Positions 1-5,916 of a stretch of DNA of 9,094 nt are shown one piece after another; positions within the stretch are counted from its first letter, which is position 1; each line of letters starts with the position of its first letter. The position numbers were made by a program, and so were the translations under genes. The DNA is from Pseudomonadota bacterium (GTDB taxonomy: Bacteria; Myxococcota_A; Polyangia; Fen-1088): assembly GCA_023438785.1 (NCBI GenBank), contig JAEXQJ010000036.1, positions 1-9,094 of the forward strand. Direction: 5' to 3'. Below the pieces are notes generated by a model, which worked only from the letters and a program-made list of their open reading frames with translations, was not told the DNA's origin and made no database searches.

Positions 1-172
<172 letters not shown>

Positions 173-182
173 TCACTATGGC

Positions 183-210
183 GGGCGAGGAGGCGTGCGT
201 TTCCTCGCCC
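183..210. terminator. Candidate bidirectional terminator hairpin between convergent rpoD and the ArsA-like gene
   Basis: A perfect 9-bp stem, GGGCGAGGA (183-191) pairing with TCCTCGCCC (202-210), encloses a 10-nt loop; two further G-T pairs could shorten the loop to 6 nt. It sits between two convergent stop codons (172 and 220), where transcription should end in both directions. There is no T-tract on either strand, so it does not meet the classical intrinsic-terminator definition; it may instead block 3' exonucleases or aid Rho-dependent ending. Confidence 0.5.
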
Positions 211-219
211 GGCGCCGTC

Positions 220-1167
220 TCACAGGCCGAGGGCCCGTGAGAGCTGCTCGATGTGCTCCGGGCCCAGATGGTTCGTTGCCAGGCGAGGCAGCTCGACCAG
301 GGGCAGGGCCGGATCGGCGCGCAGCGTATCGAGGATGCGCTCTGCTTCCTGGCGACGCGCGCCCAGGGTGGCCACGCCACTCAGGGCCAGGGACACGGGG
401 TCGTTGGCGTCGCCTGGCGAGCGGGGGCCTTGGGTGGAAGTCGCCGCGGCGAGCACCTCGGGGACGTCCGGCCTCGCTGCCTTCGCGGGCGGCATGCCGT
501 TGACCACCAGCGGGCCGAGGGAGACGTGGAGAACCGTGCGCAGGGAGTGGGCCAGGATGGCGACTTCGCGTGCGGGCAGGTCCTCTGGAAGGGTGACCAG
601 GACGGCGGCGGTGCGGGCCGGATCCGTGAGCAGGGCCTGGGCCTCGCCGGCCGGCCGAGCCAGGGGACCGTGGGGCATGGCGCCCAGCACGGCCATGGGA
701 ATGCGGAGCATGGTCGACAGGTGCCCCGAGGCGGGCCCGTCGAGGATGACCACATCGTATTTCCACCGGCCGGCCTCTCGTTGGGTGGTGTGCCACCACG
801 CCTTGCCGAGTAGGGCCCATGAATCCAGCCCGGGGAAGGCGCCGAGAAACGTGCGCATGGCCTGGTTGTCGAAGAAGAGGCGGTAGAGGGTCTCGTAGCG
901 CAGCACCTGCAGGACGTATTCGCGCAAGGCCGAGCGCGGGGTCATGTTGACCGCCCACAGGTTCGGACCGGCGGCAACGATGTCGGGGCCGATGGGCCCG
1001 CCATGGCCGAGCAGGTAGCCCAGCCCGCCGGCCGCGTTGGTCTGGGCCAGGAGCACGCGTTTGCCCGCGCGCACCGCCGCTCGCGCCAGGGCAGCGGCCA
1101 CTGTGGTCCGGCCCACGCCGCCTTTCCCCGCCACGATCAAGAATCGCCGATCGTAGAGGCTGGCCAT
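220..1167 (-). CDS. ArsA/Get3-family P-loop ATPase with altered catalytic residues
   Basis: The 315-residue product has the fold signature of the ArsA/Get3 branch of the MinD/ParA ATPases. It shows a deviant Walker A, GKGGVGRTT (14-22), keeping signature Lys15, then a strand LLAQTNAAGGL (39-49) in the switch I position, and DVVILDGPASGH (138-149) matching the DxxxxDxPxxGH motif of ArsA proteins. Two positions are unusual: the P-loop Lys is Arg20, and the switch I Asp of the family's TDPA motif is Asn44. There is not one cysteine, so thiol arsenite binding is excluded and it should not be called an arsenite-pump ATPase. It is cytoplasmic, with no signal or membrane segment; its client is unknown. 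The ATG at 1167 overlaps the upstream TGA by one base (TGATG), and no Shine-Dalgarno is visible, so translation is probably coupled to the upstream barrel-protein gene. It may bind nucleotide without efficient turnover (inference). Confidence 0.85.
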   Translation of the reverse strand: MASLYDRRFLIVAGKGGVGRTTVAAALARAAVRAGKRVLLAQTNAAGGLGYLLGHGGPIGPDIVAAGPNLWAVNMTPRSALREYVLQVLRYETLYRLFFDNQAMRTFLGAFPGLDSWALLGKAWWHTTQREAGRWKYDVVILDGPASGHLSTMLRIPMAVLGAMPHGPLARPAGEAQALLTDPARTAAVLVTLPEDLPAREVAILAHSLRTVLHVSLGPLVVNGMPPAKAARPDVPEVLAAATSTQGPRSPGDANDPVSLALSGVATLGARRQEAERILDTLRADPALPLVELPRLATNHLGPEHIEQLSRALGL

Positions 1168-1865
1168 CAGAACTCGTACGACAGGGCGAGCCGGGCCGAT
1201 ACGCGGCTGCCGAAGGGGTGAAGGCCGGCCCCGCTGTCGAGCCTGAATTCGGGCGCGCCCAGAACGCGTTCGTAGGCGAGCTGCAGGCCCAGAAGCGCTT
1301 CCCCGCGTAGGGGCACATCGACGCCCGTCAAACCCATCAGGACAGGCTTGGTCGCGCTGAATTCCCCCGGCAGATAGGCGTCCTCGGCCGTGCTCAGGTA
1401 TCCCATCGCGAAGCCGGCCCCGGCCCCAACCCAGGGACGCACGCGGCCCACGGCGATGCTCAGGGTCGGCAGGGCTGAGAATTGGAAGAAGGAGAGGGTG
1501 CGCTCTGCCTGGTAGGTGGATTTTCCATCCATGGTGCGGGCCGTACCCGCGGTCGAGAAGCGTTCGAAGTCGAATTGGCCTCGAAGGCCGAGTTGGGCAG
1601 GTCCCAGGGTGAGCCATGTCCGCCCCATGAACACGCCGATGCCGTAGCCCCACCTGGGGCCCACGTCACCCGTGGCTTGGTACGCCATGCCGCCCGACAG
1701 GCCGACCCGCATCTGCGGCGGCTCCGGAGCGGAGAGCGCGCCGGGCACCGCGGCCTGCGGGGGCGCCGCCGGCACGGGCGCGGTCGGCACGGGCGAGGTC
1801 GACTCGGGAGGGGCCGGCTCGGCCTGGGCCAGCAGTGCGAAGAGGAGGGGAATTGCCAGCGCCAT
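1167..1865 (-). CDS. Outer-membrane beta-barrel protein, short signal peptide and Pro/Ala linker
   Basis: The product has 232 residues and I recognise no named family. Residues 1-15 (ending LLAQA) look like a short Sec signal peptide, though the usual positive n-region charge is missing. Residues 16-50 are a Pro/Ala/Ser-rich, probably disordered linker. From about residue 52 to the end, alternating Gly/aromatic strands (for example VGLSGGMAY and RPWVGAGAGFAMGY) suggest a small barrel of roughly eight strands. It ends in SYEF, the terminal aromatic expected of BAM-inserted proteins. The ATG at 1865 is the only standard start, because an in-frame TAG lies at 1880-1878. It is first in a two-gene unit, its TGA overlapping the ATG of the ArsA-like gene, and it diverges from rlmI with only 25 bp between starts. 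Role unknown: an OmpA/OmpW-like structural or transport barrel is possible. Confidence 0.75.
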   Translation of the reverse strand: MALAIPLLFALLAQAEPAPPESTSPVPTAPVPAAPPQAAVPGALSAPEPPQMRVGLSGGMAYQATGDVGPRWGYGIGVFMGRTWLTLGPAQLGLRGQFDFERFSTAGTARTMDGKSTYQAERTLSFFQFSALPTLSIAVGRVRPWVGAGAGFAMGYLSTAEDAYLPGEFSATKPVLMGLTGVDVPLRGEALLGLQLAYERVLGAPEFRLDSGAGLHPFGSRVSARLALSYEF

Positions 1866-1890
1866 GAGAATGCCCGCCTATAATGCGTCG
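1866..1890. promoter_or_regulatory. Divergent promoter region; leaderless-type -10 for rlmI
   Basis: A perfect TATAAT (1879-1884) lies exactly 6 nt before the rlmI ATG at 1891, so the expected +1 falls on the A of that ATG. A weak -35, TTGCCA (1853-1858), is 20 bp upstream, longer than ideal. On the minus strand the same core reads TATAGG (1882-1877), which could serve the barrel-protein gene with a leader of only about 5 nt. The two -10 elements therefore overlap on opposite strands. Neither gene has a Shine-Dalgarno at its chosen start. Confidence 0.55.
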
Positions 1891-3135
1891 ATGTCCCACA
1901 AGCGAGCAACGACTGTCGGCACCGACGGGAGCAGCCATCACGTAGCCCAGGATTCTTCAGCGCGCGTAACCCTGCGTCGCGGGCGGGCCCGTCCCCTCTG
2001 GTACGGCCATCCCTGGGTGTACGCCAACGCCATCGATCGTATCGAGGGGCAAGCCGATGCGGGGGACATCGTGTCGCTGGCGGACCACGACGGGCGTTTC
2101 ATCGGTCGCGGGCTCTTCAACCCGCGCTCGCAGATCCCGGTGCGCCTGGTGACCCGCAAGGACGAGCCCGTGGATGCCGCGTTCTTCGCCCGTCGACTGC
2201 GCGAGGCCAAGGCGCTGCGCGAGCGCGTGGGGCTGCCGTCTCCCGAGACCACGGCTTACCGCCTGGTGAACAGCGAGGGCGACGCTCTGCCGGGGTTGGT
2301 GGTGGACGTGTTTGGCGATGCGGCGGCGGTGCAGGTCACCACGCTGGGTTTGGCGCTGCGCCGCGAGGAGATCTTCGATGCGGTTCAGTCTGCCACCGGT
2401 GTCAAGTCCGTCTACGAGGTGGGCGCGGGGAGCTACTCGGATGTGGAGGGGTTCGTCGCCCAGACCCGCGTGGCGCGCGGGGAAGCGCGCAACCAAGTCC
2501 CCTGCCTGGAGGACGGTCTCGCCATCGAGGCCGAGCCGCTGGGTGGGCAGAAGACGGGCATGTTCCTCGATCAGCGCCCCAACCGCGTCCGCGTGGGTCA
2601 GCTGGTGCGCGGGCGGCCAGGTCTGCGGGTCCTCGATTGCTACGCCTACGGGGGCGGTTTCTCTCTGCAAGCAGCGCGTGCGGGCGCGGCCGAGGTGACC
2701 GCTGTCGACAGTTCTCCGCGCGCCGTGGCGCGCATCGAAGCGCACGCCACGACCAATCACGTCGCCGTGCGCGCGGTGGAGGCGGATGTGTTTCGCTTCC
2801 TGGAGACGGCCACGCCCCTGTCGTACGACGTGGTCATCATCGATCCGCCCAAGTTCGCACGGGCGCGCAAGGATCTGGAGGCTGCCATCAAGGGCTATGA
2901 GCGTCTGAACGCCCTGGCCATGACGGCCTGTGCACCGGGCGCGCTGCTGGTGACCTGTTCTTGTTCGCAGAACGTGAACGCCACCGACTTCGAGCGCATC
3001 GTGGCCGCAGGCGCCAAGCAAGCCGGGCGCGAGGTGCGCATCGTGGAGCACGGCGGCCCGGGCCCCGACCACCCGCTCCCGCCCGGTTTCTCTGAGGGGC
3101 AGTACCTGAAGGTGCTGTTCGCCTATGTCTTGTAG
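1891..3135 (+). CDS. rlmI: 23S rRNA m5C methyltransferase, RlmI (YccW) family
   Basis: The 414-residue product methylates cytosine in 23S rRNA using S-adenosylmethionine; E. coli RlmI modifies C1962. Residues about 24-95 form the N-terminal PUA RNA-binding domain (HPWVYANAIDRIEG, RGLFNPRSQIPVRL). A middle domain carries KTGMFLDQRPNR (221-232). The Rossmann-fold methyltransferase domain has motif I VLDCYAYGGGFSL (247-259), an acidic ribose contact AVDSS (271-275), motif IV DPPKFA (318-323) and TCSCSQ (355-360). Length and order match E. coli RlmI, apart from about 20 extra N-terminal residues. In-frame ATGs also occur at 1864 and 1870. I chose 1891 because TATAAT ends 6 nt before it and it is the last start before the PUA domain. 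The stop is 4 bp from the convergent anti-sigma gene. The fold is certain; the exact modified base is inferred from the family. Confidence 0.92.
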   Translation: MSHKRATTVGTDGSSHHVAQDSSARVTLRRGRARPLWYGHPWVYANAIDRIEGQADAGDIVSLADHDGRFIGRGLFNPRSQIPVRLVTRKDEPVDAAFFARRLREAKALRERVGLPSPETTAYRLVNSEGDALPGLVVDVFGDAAAVQVTTLGLALRREEIFDAVQSATGVKSVYEVGAGSYSDVEGFVAQTRVARGEARNQVPCLEDGLAIEAEPLGGQKTGMFLDQRPNRVRVGQLVRGRPGLRVLDCYAYGGGFSLQAARAGAAEVTAVDSSPRAVARIEAHATTNHVAVRAVEADVFRFLETATPLSYDVVIIDPPKFARARKDLEAAIKGYERLNALAMTACAPGALLVTCSCSQNVNATDFERIVAAGAKQAGREVRIVEHGGPGPDHPLPPGFSEGQYLKVLFAYVL

Positions 3136-3139
3136 TTAG

Positions 3140-3517
3140 CTAGGGCGCCGGCGTGACGCCGGTGGGCGAGGTTTGAAGCACGACGATGTAATAGACCAGC
3201 ATGGCCACGATCATGGCCAGCGAGACCCACTCGAAGGGGATGCGACCGAACAGCATCCAGCGGCGGCCGAAGAATCGGCCCCGGGAGCGGCGGTTGATCT
3301 GTCGCTGCACGTCCGCCAGGAAGGACTTGGGGGCGCCCGGGTTTTTGAGTTGCCCCAGCCCGCCCAGCGTCAGGCGGAATCGCTCCAATGACGTGCGGCA
3401 CTGGATGCAGGTGGCGAGGTGCTTGTCGACTTCGGCGCGCAGGGCAGGGGCCAACTCGCCCTCCACATAGGCCGAGAAGGCCTCGACGGTGCGGGTATGG
3501 GAATCGGCCGCGCTCAC
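3140..3517 (-). CDS. Anti-sigma factor, zinc-binding (zf-HC2/ZAS) with one membrane helix
   Basis: The 125-residue product should hold the ECF sigma factor encoded just upstream inactive at the inner membrane. The N-terminal cytoplasmic domain has His7-x25-His33-x3-Cys37-x2-Cys40, the four-ligand arrangement of zinc anti-sigma domains (compare ChrR). A basic, Arg-rich stretch follows (76-92), then one hydrophobic helix at about 96-114 (WVSLAMIVAMLVYYIVVL) and a tail of only about 11 residues. The start is GTG, overlapping the sigma stop by 4 bases (GTGA), with GGAGG 10 nt upstream, so equimolar coupled translation is expected. No periplasmic sensor domain is present, so the signal is probably read by the zinc site or membrane helix, or by a separate protein (inference). 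The stop lies 4 bp from the rlmI stop. Cognate pairing rests on overlap and family precedent. Confidence 0.88.
   Translation of the reverse strand: MSAADSHTRTVEAFSAYVEGELAPALRAEVDKHLATCIQCRTSLERFRLTLGGLGQLKNPGAPKSFLADVQRQINRRSRGRFFGRRWMLFGRIPFEWVSLAMIVAMLVYYIVVLQTSPTGVTPAP
3146..3164. terminator. GC-rich hairpin at the rlmI / anti-sigma convergent junction
   Basis: CCGGCG (3148-3153) pairs with CGCCGG (3157-3162) around a TGA loop, extending by one G-T and one C-G pair to an 8-bp stem. It begins 10 nt after the rlmI stop and lies inside the last codons of the anti-sigma gene on the other strand. No T-tract follows. It could end rlmI transcription or stabilise a 3' end, but it may simply reflect GC-rich coding sequence (PTGVTPAP). 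Confidence 0.3.
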
Positions 3518-4197
3518 CTCAGCTTATCCTCCAGCATCTGCTTGAGTCCCATGCGCGCCCGGTGCAAGCGCGACTTCACGGTTCCCTCGGGCAAACCGGT
3601 GATCTCCACGATCTCCTCGTAGGACAACTCCTCCACGTCGCGCAGAACCACCAGCAGGCGCTGCTCCTCGTCGAGCGCGGCAATGGCTTGTTGCATGAGG
3701 CTCTCGGTCTCTGCCGCTTCGAGCAGAACGTCCGGCGCATCCACGTGCGCTTGCGTCGGGCCCTTGCCGTCGTCAGGCATGTCTCCCGCGTCGCCGTTGC
3801 CATCCGGATCGCGATCCGTGGTGCGCCGTCGCGACAGGTACTTGATGCGGTTTTTGGCGTGATTCGCGGCGATGCGCAGCAGCCAGGTGCTCAGCTTGGC
3901 TTCACTGCGGAACGTTTCGATGCTCTTGAAGACCGTGACGAAGACTTCCTGGGCGATGTCTTCGGCCTCGGCGCGCGAACCGACCATGCGCAGCACCAGG
4001 TTGAAAACCCGGTCCCCGTGCAGGCGCACCACCTCGCTGAAGGCCTCTTCGTCCCGCTTGAGCAGGCGCGCGACCAGAAGGCGCTCGGACACGCTCATCT
4101 GGAAAGGAACCCTGGGCCGGCGCGCCGGCGCATGGGCAGCATCGCGCTCCGTCGCCGCGGTAACGGCGAGGGAATGAGAGAGAGTTGCTGCCTCCAC
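3514..4197 (-). CDS. ECF (RpoE-like) sigma-70 family RNA polymerase sigma factor
   Basis: The 227-residue product (194 if started at the ATG at 4098) recruits RNA polymerase to stress promoters. Numbering from 4197: sigma region 2 spans about 61-119, with DRVFNLVLRMVG, the EDIAQEVFV helix and FRSEAKLSTWLLRIAANHAKN; an acidic Gly/Asp linker covers about 125-165. Region 4 is at about 168-223, with ALDEEQRLLVVLRDVEELSYEEIVEITG and the recognition helix LPEGTVKSRLHRAR. There is no region 1, region 3 or extra C-terminal domain, so it is a minimal ECF. Two starts are possible: GTG at 4197, at the predicted transcription start, and ATG at 4098, giving the usual family length. Neither has a Shine-Dalgarno. 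It is followed by the anti-sigma gene with a GTGA overlap and preceded by an RpoE-type promoter, so it probably controls itself. Targets outside this window are unknown. Confidence 0.93.
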   Translation of the reverse strand: MEAATLSHSLAVTAATERDAAHAPARRPRVPFQMSVSERLLVARLLKRDEEAFSEVVRLHGDRVFNLVLRMVGSRAEAEDIAQEVFVTVFKSIETFRSEAKLSTWLLRIAANHAKNRIKYLSRRRTTDRDPDGNGDAGDMPDDGKGPTQAHVDAPDVLLEAAETESLMQQAIAALDEEQRLLVVLRDVEELSYEEIVEITGLPEGTVKSRLHRARMGLKQMLEDKLR

Positions 4198-4200
4198 AAA

Positions 4201-4231
4201 CTAACTGACAGCGGCGCAGCAGAAAAGTTCC
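4201..4231 (-). promoter_or_regulatory. ECF (RpoE-type) promoter of the sigma/anti-sigma operon
   Basis: On the minus strand the -35 GGAACTT (4231-4225) is followed by 15 bp and then GTCAG (4209-4205), a close match in sequence and spacing to RpoE-type promoters (GGAACTT, about 15-16 bp, then TC-rich -10). The expected +1 is about 4197-4202, right at the GTG start option. In a hand scan I found no second GGAAC with a properly spaced GTC in the window. This supports autoregulation by the sigma factor it drives. Confidence 0.65.
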
Positions 4232-4237
4232 AGGAAC
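4227..4237. repeat. 11-bp perfect palindrome overlapping the sigma operon -35
   Basis: GTTCC-A-GGAAC gives two 5-bp arms around one base. The left arm on the minus strand is the GGAAC of the ECF -35; the right arm puts a second GGAAC on the plus strand. It could be an operator, or a chance doubling of the -35 core. No plus-strand gene or correctly spaced -10 follows the second copy. Confidence 0.35.
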
Positions 4238-4276
4238 AGCAGCTCAAGACGGATGGAGTGTAGCCCGATTGTCGGA

Positions 4277-5170
4277 CTAGGGGGATGGGACGAAGAGACG
4301 GCCGCTGAACCCCAGGTACGTTTCCTTGACTGACCCCGACACGTCCTGACGGAAGGAGAAATCCAGCGCGCCTATCTCGGCAATCATGGACACGCCTCCG
4401 CTGATGTAGCCGTTTTCGCTCAAGCCGTCGCGCCCGCCGCCCAGCCGGACGGCCAGCGTCTTGACCGCTTCCCATTCGGCGCCGCCCATGACGTACACGG
4501 CCTTGCTGCGCGCGGGGTCGCCATAGATTTTCTGCAGGACCGCGTCGGCCACGACCACCAAGCTGGGGATGGCGGCCACCGCCACGCCTCCGCCGAATGC
4601 AAGGGGTTCAGCCTGCGTGCCCGGATCGTTTAGGTTGTAGCCGACGAGGCCGATGGACGCCACGCGCCCGGCACGCACCGTCAGACCGACGTCGAACGAG
4701 ATGTCCTTGGTCGTCTCCTCCTCGGTCAAGGGCGTCTCGCTGGTCAGGCGCAGGTACTTGATCGTGCCGCCGATGTACACCACGTCCCCGAATGGGAAGG
4801 ACAGGGAGCCGCCCAGGATGTGGCCGTGGTCCTTGAAGCCGGCGCCCGGATCGTCGTAGTGGTACGTGTAGTAGAGGGCGCCACCCAGGTTGAACGCCGA
4901 GGTGGAGTCCACCGCCGAGACGTGGGCATCATGGGAGCCGGCCTTGCGACCATACTGGTAGGTCCCGTCCACGATGTACGCCCTGACCAGTGACATGCCC
5001 GAGGGGTTCAGCATGGGCCCTGCGTCGCCCGTTGCCATGGCCCGCATGGCGCCACCCGTGCCGAGGGGGCGAGTGCCGGGGAACTGGGTCCCGTCCGCAC
5101 CCGCCGAACCCGGGAGCCCGAGTAGGGCGGTAAGGGCTGCGAGTCCGGCCATGCGCGCTCTGGTCAGCAT
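4277..5170 (-). CDS. Outer-membrane barrel protein, PorV/FadL-like
   Basis: The 297-residue product starts with a typical signal peptide (basic MLTRARMAG, hydrophobic core, cleavage near GSAGA-D at about 25). It is followed by RPLGTGGAMRAMATGDAGPMLNPSGMS (34-60), the 'G...A..D.....NP.G' signature of FadL/PorV-type outer-membrane proteins. The rest alternates short Gly/aromatic strands (NLGGALYYTYHY 94-105; GDVVYIGGTIKYL 128-140; GISGGV-like turns near 255) with polar loops, as in a beta-barrel. The last strand, ETYLGFSGRLF, is followed by VPSP, so the terminal aromatic is not the last residue. The FadL/PorV link rests on the N-terminal motif only; substrate unknown. The ATG at 5170 has a -10-like TACAAT 6 nt upstream. 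It lies 55 bp after radC and about 80 bp before the ECF sigma gene, on the same strand, so it could be a companion or target of the stress pair (positional inference). Confidence 0.7.
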   Translation of the reverse strand: MLTRARMAGLAALTALLGLPGSAGADGTQFPGTRPLGTGGAMRAMATGDAGPMLNPSGMSLVRAYIVDGTYQYGRKAGSHDAHVSAVDSTSAFNLGGALYYTYHYDDPGAGFKDHGHILGGSLSFPFGDVVYIGGTIKYLRLTSETPLTEEETTKDISFDVGLTVRAGRVASIGLVGYNLNDPGTQAEPLAFGGGVAVAAIPSLVVVADAVLQKIYGDPARSKAVYVMGGAEWEAVKTLAVRLGGGRDGLSENGYISGGVSMIAEIGALDFSFRQDVSGSVKETYLGFSGRLFVPSP

Positions 5171-5176
5171 GCCTGG

Positions 5177-5204
5177 ATTGTAGGTCGGCGCCGCGGATCG
5201 TCCA
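5177..5204 (-). promoter_or_regulatory. Candidate leaderless-type promoter of the PorV/FadL-like gene
   Basis: On the minus strand TGGACG (5204-5199, 4 of 6 to TTGACA) is followed by a 16-bp spacer and TACAAT (5182-5177, 5 of 6 to TATAAT). The hexamer ends exactly 6 nt before the ATG at 5170, placing +1 on the start codon. No Shine-Dalgarno is present. The geometry repeats that of rlmI. Confidence 0.45.
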
Positions 5205-5225
5205 GTTGTAGGCGTGGGTCAGTGA

Positions 5226-5903
5226 CTAGATCCAGCCTCGTTCGGCCAGACTGACGAATCCCCCCGAGGCCACCACCACGTGGTCGAGCACGCTGATCCC
5301 ACACAGCTCGCCCACCTGGCGCAGCCGTGTCGTCAATTCCATGTCCTGGCGCGACGGCGAGGGATCGCCCGAGGGATGGTTATGGCAGAAGATGACGGAG
5401 GCGGCGGCGGCGCGAATCAGGGTGCGGAACACGTCGCGCGGATGAACCTCCACGCCGGTCAGCGAGCCCCGGGCCACGCAGGATTCGAACTGCACGCGGT
5501 GGCGCACATCCAGGGCCAGCATCCAGAATTCCTCGACGGGAGAGACGGCCAGGCGGGCCCGGTAGTGTGTCCAGACGTCGGACGCGTTGCCGAGATGTCG
5601 GCCGCGCTCGGGTCGAGAGCCGGTCACCCGCCGGCCCAGCTCCAGAGCCGCGCGGATGACCGCCGCGCGGGCCGGACCGACCCCGGGCTGAAGGCACAGC
5701 TCTGCTTCCGAGGCTTCAGCGAGCCCTCGGAGGTCCTGCAGGTGTCCCAACAAGGCGTGGGCAACCTCCAATGCGCTCTGTCCCTGTCTTCCGGACCCCA
5801 AGAGGACGGCCACCAACTCCGCGTCGGACAGCGCAGCGGGCCCCTGGGAGAGCAATCGTTCACGCGGGCGATCCTCGGCAGCAAGGGCGAGTAGGGCGGG
5901 CAT
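5226..5903 (-). CDS. radC: RadC family JAB/MPN-domain protein
   Basis: The 225-residue product is full length for RadC. The N-terminal third (to about 95) holds the conserved PRERLLSQGPAALSDAELVAVLLGSG start and a helix-hairpin-helix-like segment QPGVGPARAAVIRAALELGRR (72-92). The C-terminal domain is a JAMM metalloprotease-like fold, with HNHPSGDPSPSRQD (174-187; His174, His176 and Asp187 as metal ligands) and Glu125 (EEF) as the likely acidic residue. The fold suggests zinc hydrolase chemistry, but the family's substrate is unproven. The name comes from an E. coli radiation mutant later traced to another gene, and a DNA-repair role is not established. The ATG at 5903 begins the conserved N-terminus; no Shine-Dalgarno is visible. 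It diverges from recQ and is followed after 55 bp by the PorV/FadL-like gene on the same strand. Nothing odd in the motifs. Confidence 0.95.
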   Translation of the reverse strand: MPALLALAAEDRPRERLLSQGPAALSDAELVAVLLGSGRQGQSALEVAHALLGHLQDLRGLAEASEAELCLQPGVGPARAAVIRAALELGRRVTGSRPERGRHLGNASDVWTHYRARLAVSPVEEFWMLALDVRHRVQFESCVARGSLTGVEVHPRDVFRTLIRAAAASVIFCHNHPSGDPSPSRQDMELTTRLRQVGELCGISVLDHVVVASGGFVSLAERGWI

Positions 5904-5916
5904 GCGGGGATCGGAA

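Noticed and set aside
220..1167. Arsenic-resistance operon based on the ArsA-like gene.
   Set aside because: The protein has no cysteine to bind arsenite, and there is no arsB, arsC, arsD or arsR nearby.
1168..1653. The ArsA-like frame stays open upstream to 1653, suggesting a 477-residue protein with an Arg/Pro-rich N-terminal half.
   Set aside because: That stretch is out of frame with the barrel protein on the same strand, which has a signal peptide and ends in a terminal Phe. The TGATG overlap and the family N-terminus both place the true start at 1167.
3388..4263. A 291-codon plus-strand frame opposite the sigma/anti-sigma genes.
   Set aside because: No recognisable motif. The minus strand in the same place encodes clear sigma regions 2 and 4 and the zinc anti-sigma.
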